Shown: positions 10,481 to 19,134 of the stretch, one piece after another | Position numbering within the stretch: position 1 is the stretch's first letter | Layout of the letters: each line of letters starts with the position of its first letter | From: Dehalococcoidia bacterium | Lineage (GTDB): Bacteria > Chloroflexota > Dehalococcoidia > DSTF01 > JACRBR01 | Length of the DNA stretch: 64,000 nucleotides | Assembly (NCBI GenBank): GCA_021731085.1 | Contig: JAKFYB010000003.1 | Location: 62,001 to 126,000, forward strand | Direction: 5' to 3' | Translations under genes and position numbers: made by a program | Notes under the pieces: generated by a model | Seen by the model: only the letters and a program-made list of their open reading frames with translations | Told to the model about the DNA's origin: nothing | The model's database searches: none

Positions 10481-11275
10481 TCAACGAGGCAGCATCGCCA
10501 CTCGAGCACTCACGCCTCGCTCGAACTCCACCTCATTGTCGAGCCCACCGAACAGCTCCGCGAGCCGAGGCGTCACCCGCTCCAGCAGCTCCGGCATGAT
10601 CGCGTCCGGAATCTTCCATGAGCTCGAATAGTCCCGCCGCTTCAATCGCTCCACCATGCTCCGCGCCGTGATAATGGACGTCCAGGAAGCGATCTTGTCT
10701 TCACGCACCGCCGCCCCGACCGATGTGAGCGTCTCCCGGAACAACTTTGTGGCGATCAGGTGGACGTTCTCGCGATTCAAGTCCACGTCCGCGAGCTCCT
10801 GCACAGTCGCCGTAATCAGCTTGTCAGCGCGCGACCGGATGTTCTCCGTCCACTCGTCGCCGGCCTCGATCATTACGCCGCCGGGTCGCACAAGCGGGAT
10901 CGTCGCCCGCAGCGTCGCCTCAGGGTCCGGCACCAGGTGCAAGATATGCACGAACACCGCACCATCGAACGAACGCTCCCGCAGCGGCGGCTGTGCCGCT
11001 TCCGCGATCATCACATCGATGTCCGTGCGCTTGCCGCGCAGGATGGCCAGCATCTTGGTCGAAATATCAATGCCCGTCACGCGCACGCCACGCTCAGCCA
11101 GCGGCACAGCAATTCGACCGGTCCCGATGCCAACCTCGAGTACCCACGGCGTCGCCGACACCGACTTCAACAGCGACGCAAACCCGTCACCGATCTGCTT
11201 TTCGACTTCGGGCGGCACCCCACGCGTCTCGTCGTACAGATGCGCAACGCGATCAAAGGATCTCAGGTCAGCCAT
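10481..11275 (-). CDS. class I SAM-dependent methyltransferase
   Basis: The protein is about 264 residues from MADLRSFDRVAHLYDE; an in-frame ATG lies four codons earlier. The Rossmann-type SAM site is WVLEVGIGTGRIAVPLAERG, followed by VTGIDIS and a motif III-like LVRPGGVMIEAG. The substrate is unknown. It lies upstream of the riboswitch promoter and downstream of a thioesterase, all on the minus strand. It belongs to the transcription unit starting at or before ychF rather than to the SAM operon. Confidence 0.87.
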   Translation of the reverse strand: MADLRSFDRVAHLYDETRGVPPEVEKQIGDGFASLLKSVSATPWVLEVGIGTGRIAVPLAERGVRVTGIDISTKMLAILRGKRTDIDVMIAEAAQPPLRERSFDGAVFVHILHLVPDPEATLRATIPLVRPGGVMIEAGDEWTENIRSRADKLITATVQELADVDLNRENVHLIATKLFRETLTSVGAAVREDKIASWTSIITARSMVERLKRRDYSSSWKIPDAIMPELLERVTPRLAELFGGLDNEVEFERGVSARVAMLPR

Positions 11276-11285
11276 GAGACAACTC

Positions 11286-11313
11286 ACTACAAACTACGAA
11301 CTACGGACTTCGA
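11286..11313. repeat. heptanucleotide repeat (ACTACGA type)
   Basis: Four 7-base units, ACTACAA, ACTACGA, ACTACGG and ACTTCGA, lie at the end of the thioesterase gene. Its last codons and stop are made of repeat sequence. Confidence 0.65.
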
Positions 11314-11750
11314 ACCGGAGAAGGAACGTGCGTGCTCGTCACCTCGCACAGCAGCTTAGCGTTGTCATCCGTCACCTTCGACTCGACGACGACCAGCGTC
11401 CTCCCGCGATGAAGAAACCGCGACTCCGAGCGGACGCTCCCGGTGTTCGTATTCCGCAGCAGGTTCACGCTGATCTGGATGGACAGCGGAAAAGGCGGCT
11501 GCTCGACGCCATCCGCGCGCAACGCGTTGAAGTACAGGCTCGTCGCGCCGACGTCCGCAAGCTGCATCAGCGCTCCGGCCGCGAACACGCCCGTCCCCTG
11601 CCGCACGCCCGGCCCCAGCGGCATCGACATCACGACGCAGTCAGGCGCTTCCGACACCATGCGCATCCGCATCGCCGCGATGATGTTTCCGCCGCCTTCT
11701 TCCATGCGGCCCCACCACTCTTCGTGCCACGCGTCGTCGTAATCTGGCAT
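11301..11750 (-). CDS. hotdog-fold thioesterase (PaaI-like)
   Basis: The protein has 149 residues, the usual length of a single hotdog domain. The GTGVFAAGALMQLADVGATS stretch matches the PaaI-type helix with its catalytic acidic residue (Asp of QLADVG). It is followed by strands including SIQISVNLLRNTNTGSVRSE and a late TLVVVESKVTDDNAKLLCEV. Such enzymes hydrolyse acyl-CoA esters; the acyl group here is unknown. Its C-terminus runs into a heptanucleotide repeat, so the last few residues may be recent additions. Confidence 0.82.
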   Translation of the reverse strand: MPDYDDAWHEEWWGRMEEGGGNIIAAMRMRMVSEAPDCVVMSMPLGPGVRQGTGVFAAGALMQLADVGATSLYFNALRADGVEQPPFPLSIQISVNLLRNTNTGSVRSESRFLHRGRTLVVVESKVTDDNAKLLCEVTSTHVPSPVRSP

Positions 11751-11760
11751 CGCTCTTGTC

Positions 11761-12849
11761 CTACAAATTGAACAGGATGTTCAGACAGTCGCCGTCCTGT
11801 ACGACGTACGTCTTCCCCTCTTGCCGCACCTTCGCGACCTTCTTCGCCTCAGCCATCGATCCTGCGGCGAGCAGGTCGTCCCAGTGCACGACCTCTGCGC
11901 GGATGAAGCCCTTCTCAAGATCTGTGTGAATCCGCCCGGCAGCCGTCGGCGCTGTCGCCCCCGCCTGCACGTTCCACGCGCGGCACTCATCCGGCCCCAC
12001 CGTAAAGAACGAAATGAGTCCCGTGAGCTGGTACGACATCCTGATCATCCGGTCGAGGCCGGACTCCGTGATCCCGAGATCCTTCCGGAATTCCACGGCG
12101 TCCTCATCCGACATCTGCGCCAGTTCCTGCTCGATCTTTCCGCTGATCGCCGCCACGGCCGTGTGCGGCCCGACATGCTTCGCGTACTGCGCCTCTATCT
12201 CCACCGTCCGTGCTGCGTCGCCCTCGTCGATGTTCACGACAACGAGCAGTGGCTTGTCCGTCATGAACTGGTAGTTCTCCAACAGCTTCTGCTCGTCCGG
12301 CGACATCTCCTGCTCGCGCAAGGGCTTGTCTGCCTCGAGCCCCGCCTTCAGCCGCTCAAGCAGCGCCTTCTCGCGCTCCGCATCGCCGCGCTCGCTCGTC
12401 TTGATCGACCGCATGCTCGCGTCGATCCGCTCGATGCGCTTCTCGATGAACGCCGCGTCTGCAAACGACAGCTCCAGGTTCATCGCCGTGATATCGCGAT
12501 CCGCGTCCACCGAACCCGACGGATGCGCCACCGTCTCGTCATCAAACGCCCGCGCGACGTGAATCAGCGCGTCACAGCGCGCGAGCTGCGCCAAGAACTG
12601 CCCCGACGGCCCTTGGCCTGTGCTGAACGCGTCTCCCGGAAAGTCGATATAGCGGATGTCGGCCAGGGTGAACTTCTTCGGGTCGAACAGCTTCCCCAGC
12701 TTGTCCAGCCGCTCATCCGGCACCTTCACGACGCCGATGTTCGGCTGGACGCCTGCGCCGTAAGCACCCGTCGCCGCGTTCCCGCGCGTCACGGCGTTGA
12801 AGATCGTCGTCTTGCCCGAGCGCTGATAGCCAATAATCCCAAGATCCAT
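11761..12849 (-). CDS. ychF: ribosome-binding ATPase YchF
   Basis: The protein has 362 residues, full length for the Obg-related YchF/OLA1 family. The N-terminal P-loop is MDLGIIGYQRSGKTTIFN and the G3 motif is DFPGD. The G4 position reads VNIDE instead of NKxD, the known feature that makes YchF prefer ATP. A helical insert occupies about 130-210 and a C-terminal TGS domain ends TYVVQDGDCLNILFNL. It is thought to bind ribosomes and respond to oxidative stress. It begins 160 bases from the divergent diguanylate cyclase gene. Confidence 0.96.
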   Translation of the reverse strand: MDLGIIGYQRSGKTTIFNAVTRGNAATGAYGAGVQPNIGVVKVPDERLDKLGKLFDPKKFTLADIRYIDFPGDAFSTGQGPSGQFLAQLARCDALIHVARAFDDETVAHPSGSVDADRDITAMNLELSFADAAFIEKRIERIDASMRSIKTSERGDAEREKALLERLKAGLEADKPLREQEMSPDEQKLLENYQFMTDKPLLVVVNIDEGDAARTVEIEAQYAKHVGPHTAVAAISGKIEQELAQMSDEDAVEFRKDLGITESGLDRMIRMSYQLTGLISFFTVGPDECRAWNVQAGATAPTAAGRIHTDLEKGFIRAEVVHWDDLLAAGSMAEAKKVAKVRQEGKTYVVQDGDCLNILFNL

Positions 12850-13010
12850 GCCCCAGAGTAGCGACCATCACACCCTCGAAGTAGCACCCCGTCGACGACA
12901 GTGCCGTAGGTGCAGGCACCCGCGCAAGAACACAAACCGATCGCCCTGCGAGGGTTTCTCCCTACTGCCGATACATATGCACGCTGGCGAGGGAGTTCAC
13001 CGGAGGATCG

Positions 13011-14039
13011 GTGGCTGCACAGATCTACTCAAAGCAACAGATGACCGCCGATGCAACCTTGCGACGGAGCGGCCTCGCGTTTCGCTGGCTCCTCGTCGTC
13101 CTGTGGGTAGGGCTCATCCAGGGCGGCTTACTCGACGTCAGCACGACCGCACTGGTCATCAGCACGGCAATACTCCTCGCCTACAACACGTATCACGTCT
13201 TCGCGGAAGTCCACATCACGCGCACCGGCAAGATAGATCTGCGCACGGCGAACATTGTGCGCTACGTGGACATCCTCACGATTACGGTCGCCATGATCGC
13301 CCTGCACGACGAGCGCAATCCCGTTTGGGCGATCTACTTCGTCAGCATCGTCGCCGCCGCCAACTTCATCTCGCCCAAAGAGATGGCTGCGTACGTCGTC
13401 TGGATCATCGCGAACTTCATCGCCTTTGGTGTCATTTCTGAAGCGCTCGGCCACTCAATGTCGTGGCCGTACATTGCCGTCGTCTGCATCACGATGGCGC
13501 TGATGGGACTCAACGCTGCCATCATCGCGGGTGGCGAGGATCGCATGCGCGAGGTCATCCGTCAGGCCGCCATCACTGACTCCCTTACCGGCCTCCCAAA
13601 CCGCCACCACTTCCACGAGCAGTACACCGACAGCCTCACCCAGGCGACAAAGGGCGCGATGCCGCTCGCCGTCATGCTTATCGACGTCGATCACTTCAAG
13701 GAGATCAACGACCAGCATGGCCATCCCGCAGGCGACGACAAACTCCGCGAAGTCGCGACGGGCCTGCGATCGGTCATGCGTGGCGATGACATGGTCGCCC
13801 GATACGGTGGCGATGAGTTCATCGCGATCGCCCACGGAGTCACACGAGCAGAAGCAGTGTTTCTTGCAGAACGCCTGCGCGACGCCGCCCGCGAGTGTGG
13901 CGCCAGCGTCAGCATCGGCGTAGCCGTCTGCCCCGAGGACGGCGCCGCTGAAGCCGACCTCATCGAAGCCGCCGACAACGCGCTCTACCGCGCCAAAGAA
14001 GCCGGCCGCAACTGCGTCCGCACCCTCGCCGCCGCCTAG
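13011..14039 (+). CDS. membrane-bound diguanylate cyclase (GGDEF)
   Basis: The protein has 342 residues with five or six transmembrane segments in residues 20-170, then a GGDEF domain. Visible are DSLTGLPNRHHF, the metal site VMLIDVDHFKEINDQHGH, an inhibitory I-site RGDD five residues before GGDEF (RYGGDEFIAIA), and SIGVAVCPEDG. All catalytic parts are present, so it should make cyclic di-GMP and be product-inhibited. The start is GTG, five bases after a GGAGG site. The sensor is the membrane domain; its signal is unknown. No EAL domain is present. Confidence 0.93.
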   Translation: MAAQIYSKQQMTADATLRRSGLAFRWLLVVLWVGLIQGGLLDVSTTALVISTAILLAYNTYHVFAEVHITRTGKIDLRTANIVRYVDILTITVAMIALHDERNPVWAIYFVSIVAAANFISPKEMAAYVVWIIANFIAFGVISEALGHSMSWPYIAVVCITMALMGLNAAIIAGGEDRMREVIRQAAITDSLTGLPNRHHFHEQYTDSLTQATKGAMPLAVMLIDVDHFKEINDQHGHPAGDDKLREVATGLRSVMRGDDMVARYGGDEFIAIAHGVTRAEAVFLAERLRDAARECGASVSIGVAVCPEDGAAEADLIEAADNALYRAKEAGRNCVRTLAAA

Positions 14040-14057
14040 CCCTCCGACGCCTGGCCG

Positions 14058-14094
14058 CTGTCACCTGTCACCTGTCACCTGTCACCTGTCACCT
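14058..14094. repeat. CTGTCAC heptanucleotide repeat, five copies
   Basis: There are five perfect head-to-tail copies of CTGTCAC plus CT, just after the diguanylate cyclase stop. It is the cleanest example of the period-7 repeats in this window. Confidence 0.85.
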
Positions 14095-14201
14095 AAATGT
14101 AAATCTGCTCGTAACAATCGTGCAACTGGCGCGACACACGCCATCGCCATACTGCGACCACGGGCTAACGAGACAGAGGCTCCGTGGAACAGGGAGGCGA
14201 C

Positions 14202-14330
14202 ATGACGAAGCAACCCACATCGAAACGCCGGGCGGGCGGGGATCCCGCCGTACGACGCAAAGTGCAGGTCCGCCAGACGTTCCTGCGGCTACAACGTCCG
14301 AACACGCGGGCGACAACAGCAGCGGCGTAA
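14202..14330 (+). CDS. possible small basic protein, 42 residues
   Basis: An ATG preceded by GGGAGGCGAC opens a 42-codon frame beginning MTKQPTSKRRAGGDP, rich in Arg, Lys and Thr. There is no recognisable domain. It lies in a 637-base gap between the diguanylate cyclase and thrB, and a hairpin follows about 90 bases later. The ribosome site is the main support. It could equally be part of a non-coding transcript. Confidence 0.3.
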   Translation: MTKQPTSKRRAGGDPAVRRKVQVRQTFLRLQRPNTRATTAAA

Positions 14331-14422
14331 ACGGCGGCTCGGGGCCGAACGGCCTGTTCCGCAAACCGAAGAACACCGCCACGAACACGACGACCGAGGC
14401 AGGAAGCCTCTTGTCCGACGAT

Positions 14423-14449
14423 GAAGGCTCGCTCCTGAAGCGAGCCTTC
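14423..14449 (+). terminator. hairpin, possible terminator
   Basis: The 11-bp stem GAAGGCTCGCT / AGCGAGCCTTC has a 5-base loop and lies in the gap after the diguanylate cyclase. There is no good T-run after it, so it may be a structural RNA element instead. Confidence 0.45.
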
Positions 14450-14469
14450 GCCGTGCAAGAAGCACAACG

Positions 14470-14603
14470 TAGCGCGGGCTTTTCAGCCCGCGCTAGTCGT
14501 CAGTTGCGTCTGTAGCGCGGGCCTTCAGCCCGCGCGGGTTTCGAGACGACATCATGATCGCATCGCAGACGACCAGTACCCGCGGAGCTTCAGCTCCGCC
14601 GCG
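14470..14603. repeat. cluster of three dispersed palindromes
   Basis: Three inverted repeats lie within 134 bases. They are TAGCGCGGGCT...AGCCCGCGCTA at 14470-14495, TAGCGCGGGCC-TTCA-GCCCGCGC at 14513-14535, and a variant GCGGAGC-TTCA-GCTCCGC at 14582-14599. Arms and loop match the family also seen at 2130, 19079, 33548 and 54520. The rest of the 14331-14677 gap holds nothing I can name. Confidence 0.7.
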
Positions 14604-14677
14604 ATGTTCGAACCAGAAGGGAAGTATGTTCCGTGCCGTAGTGCGCCGTGACGAGTCCGTGCCCTACAACGAGGGCC

Positions 14678-15556
14678 TCACGAAGTCGCAACAATCTCCG
14701 CACCCACCGCGCTAGGCCCCGTGATCTCCGACCGCCCCGGATACCCCCGCGCGATCGCCTCCTGCGTCATCGCTCGCGCGATCCGCTCCTCGTTCTCCGA
14801 GCACCACGCCGCGATCGTCGAACCGCCGCCACTGAGATAGGCGCAGTGCGCGCCCGCCGCCTTCGCCGCGCCGAAGATGTCCGGCATCGCCTTGAAGATC
14901 GAAGTCCGCGCAGGCTGGTGGATCGTGTCCTGCGTCGCGATGTCCAGCAGCGACCACTCGCCGCGTCCAAGCGCCACCACCAACAGCGCCGCCCGCCCAA
15001 TATTGCGCACGGCGTCGTCTTTCGAGAGCGTCGTCGGCAGCAGCTTGCGGCTCTCGTTCGTCGGCATCTCGAACTCCGGAATGAACAGCACGACCTTCAG
15101 CCCATCCGCGATCGGCGCCGCGATATGCACGAACTGCTCGCCGTCGCGCACAACCACCCGCAACCCGCCGAACAGCGCCGGCGCCATGTTATCCGCGTGA
15201 CCCTCGAGCCCCGCGCCCAGCGACAGCATCTGCTCCTCGCTCAGTACGCCGTCCATCAGCGCGTTCGCCGCGACGATCCCCGCCGCCCGCGCCGCCGCAC
15301 TCGCACCAAGTCCGCGCCCGATCGGTATCGCCGACGTCCCCGACGCGCTGAGATCCGGCACCGGCACCTTGGCCAACCGGTACGCCGATCGCGCCGCGTC
15401 GAGCACAAGGCGCACCAGCCCGTCGCGCGTCTCAATTTGCGGGGACAGCGACAGCGTCACTTCCTGCGTGATCGCAAGCGCCAGCCCGAGGCTATCGAAC
15501 CCCGAACCGAGATTCGCGCTCGTCGCGGGCACACGCACGGTCACAGATGTTGGCAT
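14678..15556 (-). CDS. thrB: homoserine kinase
   Basis: This is a 292-residue GHMP-family kinase. The N-terminus VRVPATSANLGSGFDSLGLA is the homoserine kinase signature, and IPIGRGLGASAAARAAGIVA is the GHMP ATP-binding loop. The C-terminal motif AYLSGGGSTIAAW matches GHMP motif 3. It phosphorylates homoserine on the way to threonine. No other thr gene is adjacent; the downstream gap carries only repeats and upstream lies a GNAT gene with a short spacer. Confidence 0.93.
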   Translation of the reverse strand: MPTSVTVRVPATSANLGSGFDSLGLALAITQEVTLSLSPQIETRDGLVRLVLDAARSAYRLAKVPVPDLSASGTSAIPIGRGLGASAAARAAGIVAANALMDGVLSEEQMLSLGAGLEGHADNMAPALFGGLRVVVRDGEQFVHIAAPIADGLKVVLFIPEFEMPTNESRKLLPTTLSKDDAVRNIGRAALLVVALGRGEWSLLDIATQDTIHQPARTSIFKAMPDIFGAAKAAGAHCAYLSGGGSTIAAWCSENEERIARAMTQEAIARGYPGRSEITGPSAVGAEIVATS

Positions 15557-15654
15557 AGCGGGAGTGTATCGAGACGCGAGCGAACGGCCACCGCCGTCTG
15601 CATATGTAGGGGCGGCTGACCTGAGGCGAAGGGTTCAATGTGGCGGGAACGGGA

Positions 15655-16257
15655 TCACGCGGATGACGAGCCTGTCTTCAGCATCTCCTCAAGGCGGCCC
15701 TTCACCCCGGGCCACTCGTCGTTTACGATCGCGTAGTATGCCGAGTCGCGGTTGTACCCACCCTGGGTCAGCATGTGCTTCCGCATCACGCCCTCGAACT
15801 GAGCACCGATCCGAAGGATGGCGGTCCGCGACCTCTCATTGCGAGCATCCGTCTTGAGCTCGACCCGGATGCAGCCGAGCGTCTCGAAGCAATGCCTCAG
15901 CAAGAGCAGCTTGGACTCCGTGTTGACGGCCGTCCGCCGCGCCTCCGGCGATAGCCACGTACCGCCAATTTCGACGCGTTTGTCGCGCGGGCTCACAAAG
16001 AAGAGGCTCGTACTGCCGACGACCTCGCCCGTCGCCACATCAATCGTCGCAAACGGCTGTTGCGCGCCCCGCGCCTGCGCCCCGAGCACGCCATCCACCC
16101 AGCCAGCGAAGTCCTCGCGCGTGCGCAGGTGCCACGGCAGCCATGTCCAGATGCTGTCGTCGGCGCCAGCATGCATCAGCCCATCGACGTGATCGACGGA
16201 AAGCGGCTCCAGCCGGACGTGCGATCCCGTGAGCGTCACTGGCTCTATCTCAGACAT
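15655..16257 (-). CDS. RimJ/RimL-type GNAT acetyltransferase
   Basis: The 200-residue GNAT begins with TLTGSHVRLEPLSVDHVDGL, typical of the RimJ/RimL branch. It contains VVGSTSLFFVSPRDKRVEIG and the core IGGTWLSPEARRTAVNTESK before LLLRHCFETLGCIRVELKTD and NERSRTAILRIGAQFEG. These proteins acetylate N-termini or small molecules; the target is unknown. The downstream gap contains a GTAGGGGCGG repeat near 15606. Confidence 0.88.
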   Translation of the reverse strand: MSEIEPVTLTGSHVRLEPLSVDHVDGLMHAGADDSIWTWLPWHLRTREDFAGWVDGVLGAQARGAQQPFATIDVATGEVVGSTSLFFVSPRDKRVEIGGTWLSPEARRTAVNTESKLLLLRHCFETLGCIRVELKTDARNERSRTAILRIGAQFEGVMRKHMLTQGGYNRDSAYYAIVNDEWPGVKGRLEEMLKTGSSSA

Positions 16258-16340
16258 GCACTAGGTGTACCGCATCGCGAGGCGATCCATCAGGGCCAAA
16301 ATGCGCCATGCGTGCGACGCCAATGTCGGCTGGCCAAGAG

Positions 16341-16360
16341 GACGGGCTCCCTCGCCCGTC
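16341..16360. repeat. GACGGGC...GCCCGTC palindrome, copy 1
   Basis: This inverted repeat has 7-base arms and a 6-base loop. It lies between the GNAT gene and the CoA-transferase pair. A second copy with the same arms is at 38297. Confidence 0.5.
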
Positions 16361-16404
16361 GTTCGCCGTACCCGCGTGACCGCCCGCTGTGGAGATGACC
16401 TGCG

Positions 16405-17757
16405 TCAGTCGGCGATGCCCAACTGCTCGCGATAGTCCGGCTCGATCGCCTGCAGGATGCCGTGCTCGATGTAGCGGTCGTACGGCAGCTTCAGCGCCAT
16501 CGATACGAGGTTCGCCGGCACGGCGAGCGTAGGCTCCGTGCCTATCGCGCCCGATTCTTTCATCGCGGCAATCGCTTCGTCTGTGTACCCGATTTCCTTC
16601 AGCACCTCGTCGTTGTGCTCACCCAACGTCGGCGCATGCTTCGTCGCCTTTGCCTCGAACCGTCCGAACTTCGCCGCTACATGCCGCGGGATCGGCCGCT
16701 TGCCAAGCTTCGGCTGCTCGAGGACATCGAACTGCCCGCGCGCCTTGAAGTGCGGATCAAACAGGATCTCCTTGCCGTCCAGCACCGCAGCAGCTTTCAC
16801 GCCCGCCTTCTGCAGCGTGTGCATCACGTCGTAGTGGTCGCGCGCTGATGTCCACTCCGTGATCAGCGCATCAAGCGCGTCATGGTTCTCGTGCCGCGCC
16901 AGTACCGTCGCGAACCGTAGGTCGTCCTTCCACTCCGCGTGCCCCATCGCCTCTGCCATGCGTCCGAACTCCGCATCATTCGTGACCGAGATCACCGCCC
17001 ATCGATCGTCGCCAGCGCACTTGTACGCCCCCTGCGGCGCCGCCCACGCGCTCCGGTTCCCGATGCGCTCCGGCACGCGACCCGTCATCTCGTGCTCGAG
17101 GATCGCCGCGCCGACGATCGGGATCGCCGCCTCCTGCTCCGACAGGTCGATGTACTGTCCCTTGCCCGTCCGCCGCCGGTACTGCAACGCCGTTAGGATC
17201 GCCCCCGCGCCGATGAAGCCTGAGTACGGGTCCGTAAACGACAGCCCCGAGCGCATCGGCGGCCCGCCCTTGTACCCGGTGATCGATGACAGTCCTGAAC
17301 CCGGCTCCAGGCCCATCCCGTATGCGCTGTTGTCGCGCATCGGCCCCGTCTGCCCGTATCCGGACAGCGAACACATGATCACGTTCGGGTTCGTTTCGAT
17401 GATCTTCTCGTAGTTCAACCCGAAATTCGCCATTACACGCGGCGTAAAGCTCTCTGTTACGACATCTGCCTCAGATGCCAGCTTACGCACGGCTTCCAGC
17501 GCTTCCGGCTTGCTCAGATCGACGAGCATCCCGCGCTTGTTCGCGTTCCGGATCACGAAGTACGACGAGCGCAACCAGTGGTGGTCGATGCCGTCGTTGT
17601 CGGTGATGATCAGGTTGCGCGTGACGTCCATCCTTCCCGGCGCCTCAAAGCGAATCACGTCCGCGCCCAAATCCGCCAGGATGCGTGTACACGCCGGCCC
17701 AGCGAACACCTGCGCAAAGTCAACGACCTTCACACCCTCAAGCGGTAGCTGGCTCAT
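16405..17757 (-). CDS. CaiB/BaiF family III CoA-transferase, subunit-like A
   Basis: The protein has 450 residues. The N-terminus LEGVKVVDFAQVFAGPACTR and the segment LADLGADVIRFEAPGRMD are family signatures. The stretch TGKGQYIDLSEQEAAIPIVG covers the position of the catalytic aspartate of formyl-CoA transferase, and here that residue appears to be Glu. It overlaps the next upstream CoA-transferase gene by four bases. Paired CaiB genes of this kind can form heteromers such as BbsEF or the SmtAB pair of Chloroflexus, in which one subunit carries the catalytic Asp. That reading fits here, but the substrate is unknown. Confidence 0.9.
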   Translation of the reverse strand: MSQLPLEGVKVVDFAQVFAGPACTRILADLGADVIRFEAPGRMDVTRNLIITDNDGIDHHWLRSSYFVIRNANKRGMLVDLSKPEALEAVRKLASEADVVTESFTPRVMANFGLNYEKIIETNPNVIMCSLSGYGQTGPMRDNSAYGMGLEPGSGLSSITGYKGGPPMRSGLSFTDPYSGFIGAGAILTALQYRRRTGKGQYIDLSEQEAAIPIVGAAILEHEMTGRVPERIGNRSAWAAPQGAYKCAGDDRWAVISVTNDAEFGRMAEAMGHAEWKDDLRFATVLARHENHDALDALITEWTSARDHYDVMHTLQKAGVKAAAVLDGKEILFDPHFKARGQFDVLEQPKLGKRPIPRHVAAKFGRFEAKATKHAPTLGEHNDEVLKEIGYTDEAIAAMKESGAIGTEPTLAVPANLVSMALKLPYDRYIEHGILQAIEPDYREQLGIAD

Positions 17758-18974
17758 ATCACACCTCGGTCGCTCATGATGTTCAGGTCGTCCTTCGAGT
17801 ACCCCAGCTCACCGGCAAGTACGGCCTCGTTCGCGCTCCCACGGGCGGGTGCGGCTGTCGCTTTCGGCGACGTCACCGACATCTTGTACGGCTGCCCTGG
17901 GATCGTCATCTCGCCCGCCGCGCTCTCCACCTTCTCGAAGAACGCGCGCGCTGTCAGATGTTCGTCCTCCAGCAGATCCGACACGTTCGGCACGAACGCG
18001 AACGGCAGCCGCAGCGCCTGCGCCGTCATCACGATCTCCATTGCCGAGTGCGTCGACAGATACGGCTCCATCAACCCCTCGAACTCCTGCCAGCGAATCA
18101 TCCGCTCGCCCATCTGCGAAAACAGTGGCATGTCGTCCAGCTCTACGTTCTCGAGCAACAGCGCCATCGGCGAAACCGTGTCCGGCTGCAGCGGCGAGCG
18201 AAAGCCCGCCGCCCCCGGGATCACCACGACGTGCCCGTCCTCGCACGCCATGATGTCGTTTGGGTACCCGAAGATGTGCCTCGAGTAATATCGCCGCCGA
18301 ATCGCACCCTGGAACGCGTACATCGCCGAGTTGTACTCATCCGCGCACGCAACGGCGTCGCTCATCGCGACATCGACGTAGTCGCCGCCGCCATTGGTCG
18401 CGCGATTCTCAAGCGCCGCGAGAATGCCTATCCACAATTGCACGCCGGCGATGTACTCGCCCGGCTCCCCGCCCGTCACCAGCGGCTCCCGATCGGGCGC
18501 GCCGGTGTTGTACATGATCGTGCTCATCGCCATCGCCGTCAGGCTGTTGCCGTCGTAGTCCGCGTACGGCCCCGTTGCACCGAACGGCGACACTTGCGCG
18601 AACACCAGATCCGGGAACTCCGCCTTCACGTCGTCATACGCAAGGCCCCACGCCTTTAGCGTCGACGCCTTCTCGCCCACAACGAACACGTCAGCGTTCG
18701 CAAGCAGTTTCTTCAGCACCACCTGCCCCGACGCGACCGATACGTCGAGCGTGACACTCCGCTTGCTCGTGTTGAGATGGATGTAGAGTCCGGACTTCTC
18801 CGGATCGGGGATGTCGGCCGGAAACGGCCCCAAGCGCCGAGAGTAGTCGCCTCCCGGCGGCTCCACCTTCGTCACTGTCGCGCCGGAGTCAGCCAGCAGC
18901 TTCGTCGCATACGGTCCGGCGATTCCCTGCGAAATGTCGACGACGCGAAGGCCGTCAAGCGCGCGTTCAGCCAT
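17754..18974 (-). CDS. CaiB/BaiF family III CoA-transferase, subunit-like B
   Basis: The protein has 406 residues and starts LDGLRVVDISQGIAGPYATK. It contains GATVTKVEPPGGDYSRRLGP, and in YVDVAMSDAVACADEYNS the aspartate (VAMSDAV) aligns with the catalytic Asp of formyl-CoA transferase. So this member looks catalytically complete, unlike its downstream neighbour, with which it overlaps by four bases. Upstream on the same strand lies a VOC-family gene. Together they suggest a CoA-dependent breakdown route for an organic acid or aromatic compound; this is inference. Confidence 0.91.
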   Translation of the reverse strand: MAERALDGLRVVDISQGIAGPYATKLLADSGATVTKVEPPGGDYSRRLGPFPADIPDPEKSGLYIHLNTSKRSVTLDVSVASGQVVLKKLLANADVFVVGEKASTLKAWGLAYDDVKAEFPDLVFAQVSPFGATGPYADYDGNSLTAMAMSTIMYNTGAPDREPLVTGGEPGEYIAGVQLWIGILAALENRATNGGGDYVDVAMSDAVACADEYNSAMYAFQGAIRRRYYSRHIFGYPNDIMACEDGHVVVIPGAAGFRSPLQPDTVSPMALLLENVELDDMPLFSQMGERMIRWQEFEGLMEPYLSTHSAMEIVMTAQALRLPFAFVPNVSDLLEDEHLTARAFFEKVESAAGEMTIPGQPYKMSVTSPKATAAPARGSANEAVLAGELGYSKDDLNIMSDRGVI

Positions 18975-19078
18975 GGTTCGCTCCTTCAGCGTGATGTGAA
19001 GAAGAGCATACGAAAACCCGCCGCTTACCGTTATGCGGCGGTTCTAGCCACGTAGCGCGGTTATGCCTGCTCCCTCTG

Positions 19079-19102
19079 TAGCGCGGGCCTTCAGCCCGCG
19101 CT
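19079..19102. repeat. dispersed TAGCGCGGGC palindrome
   Basis: This copy has arms TAGCGCGGGC and GCCCGCGCT around CTTCA. It lies between the CoA-transferase and VOC genes. Confidence 0.7.
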
Positions 19103-19134
19103 GCCTTGACCAACGAGAAGGAGCGGACTGAGCG

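Noticed and set aside
14058-14094. CRISPR array made of CTGTCAC units
   Set aside because: The units are only 7 bases with no spacers; no cas genes are present.
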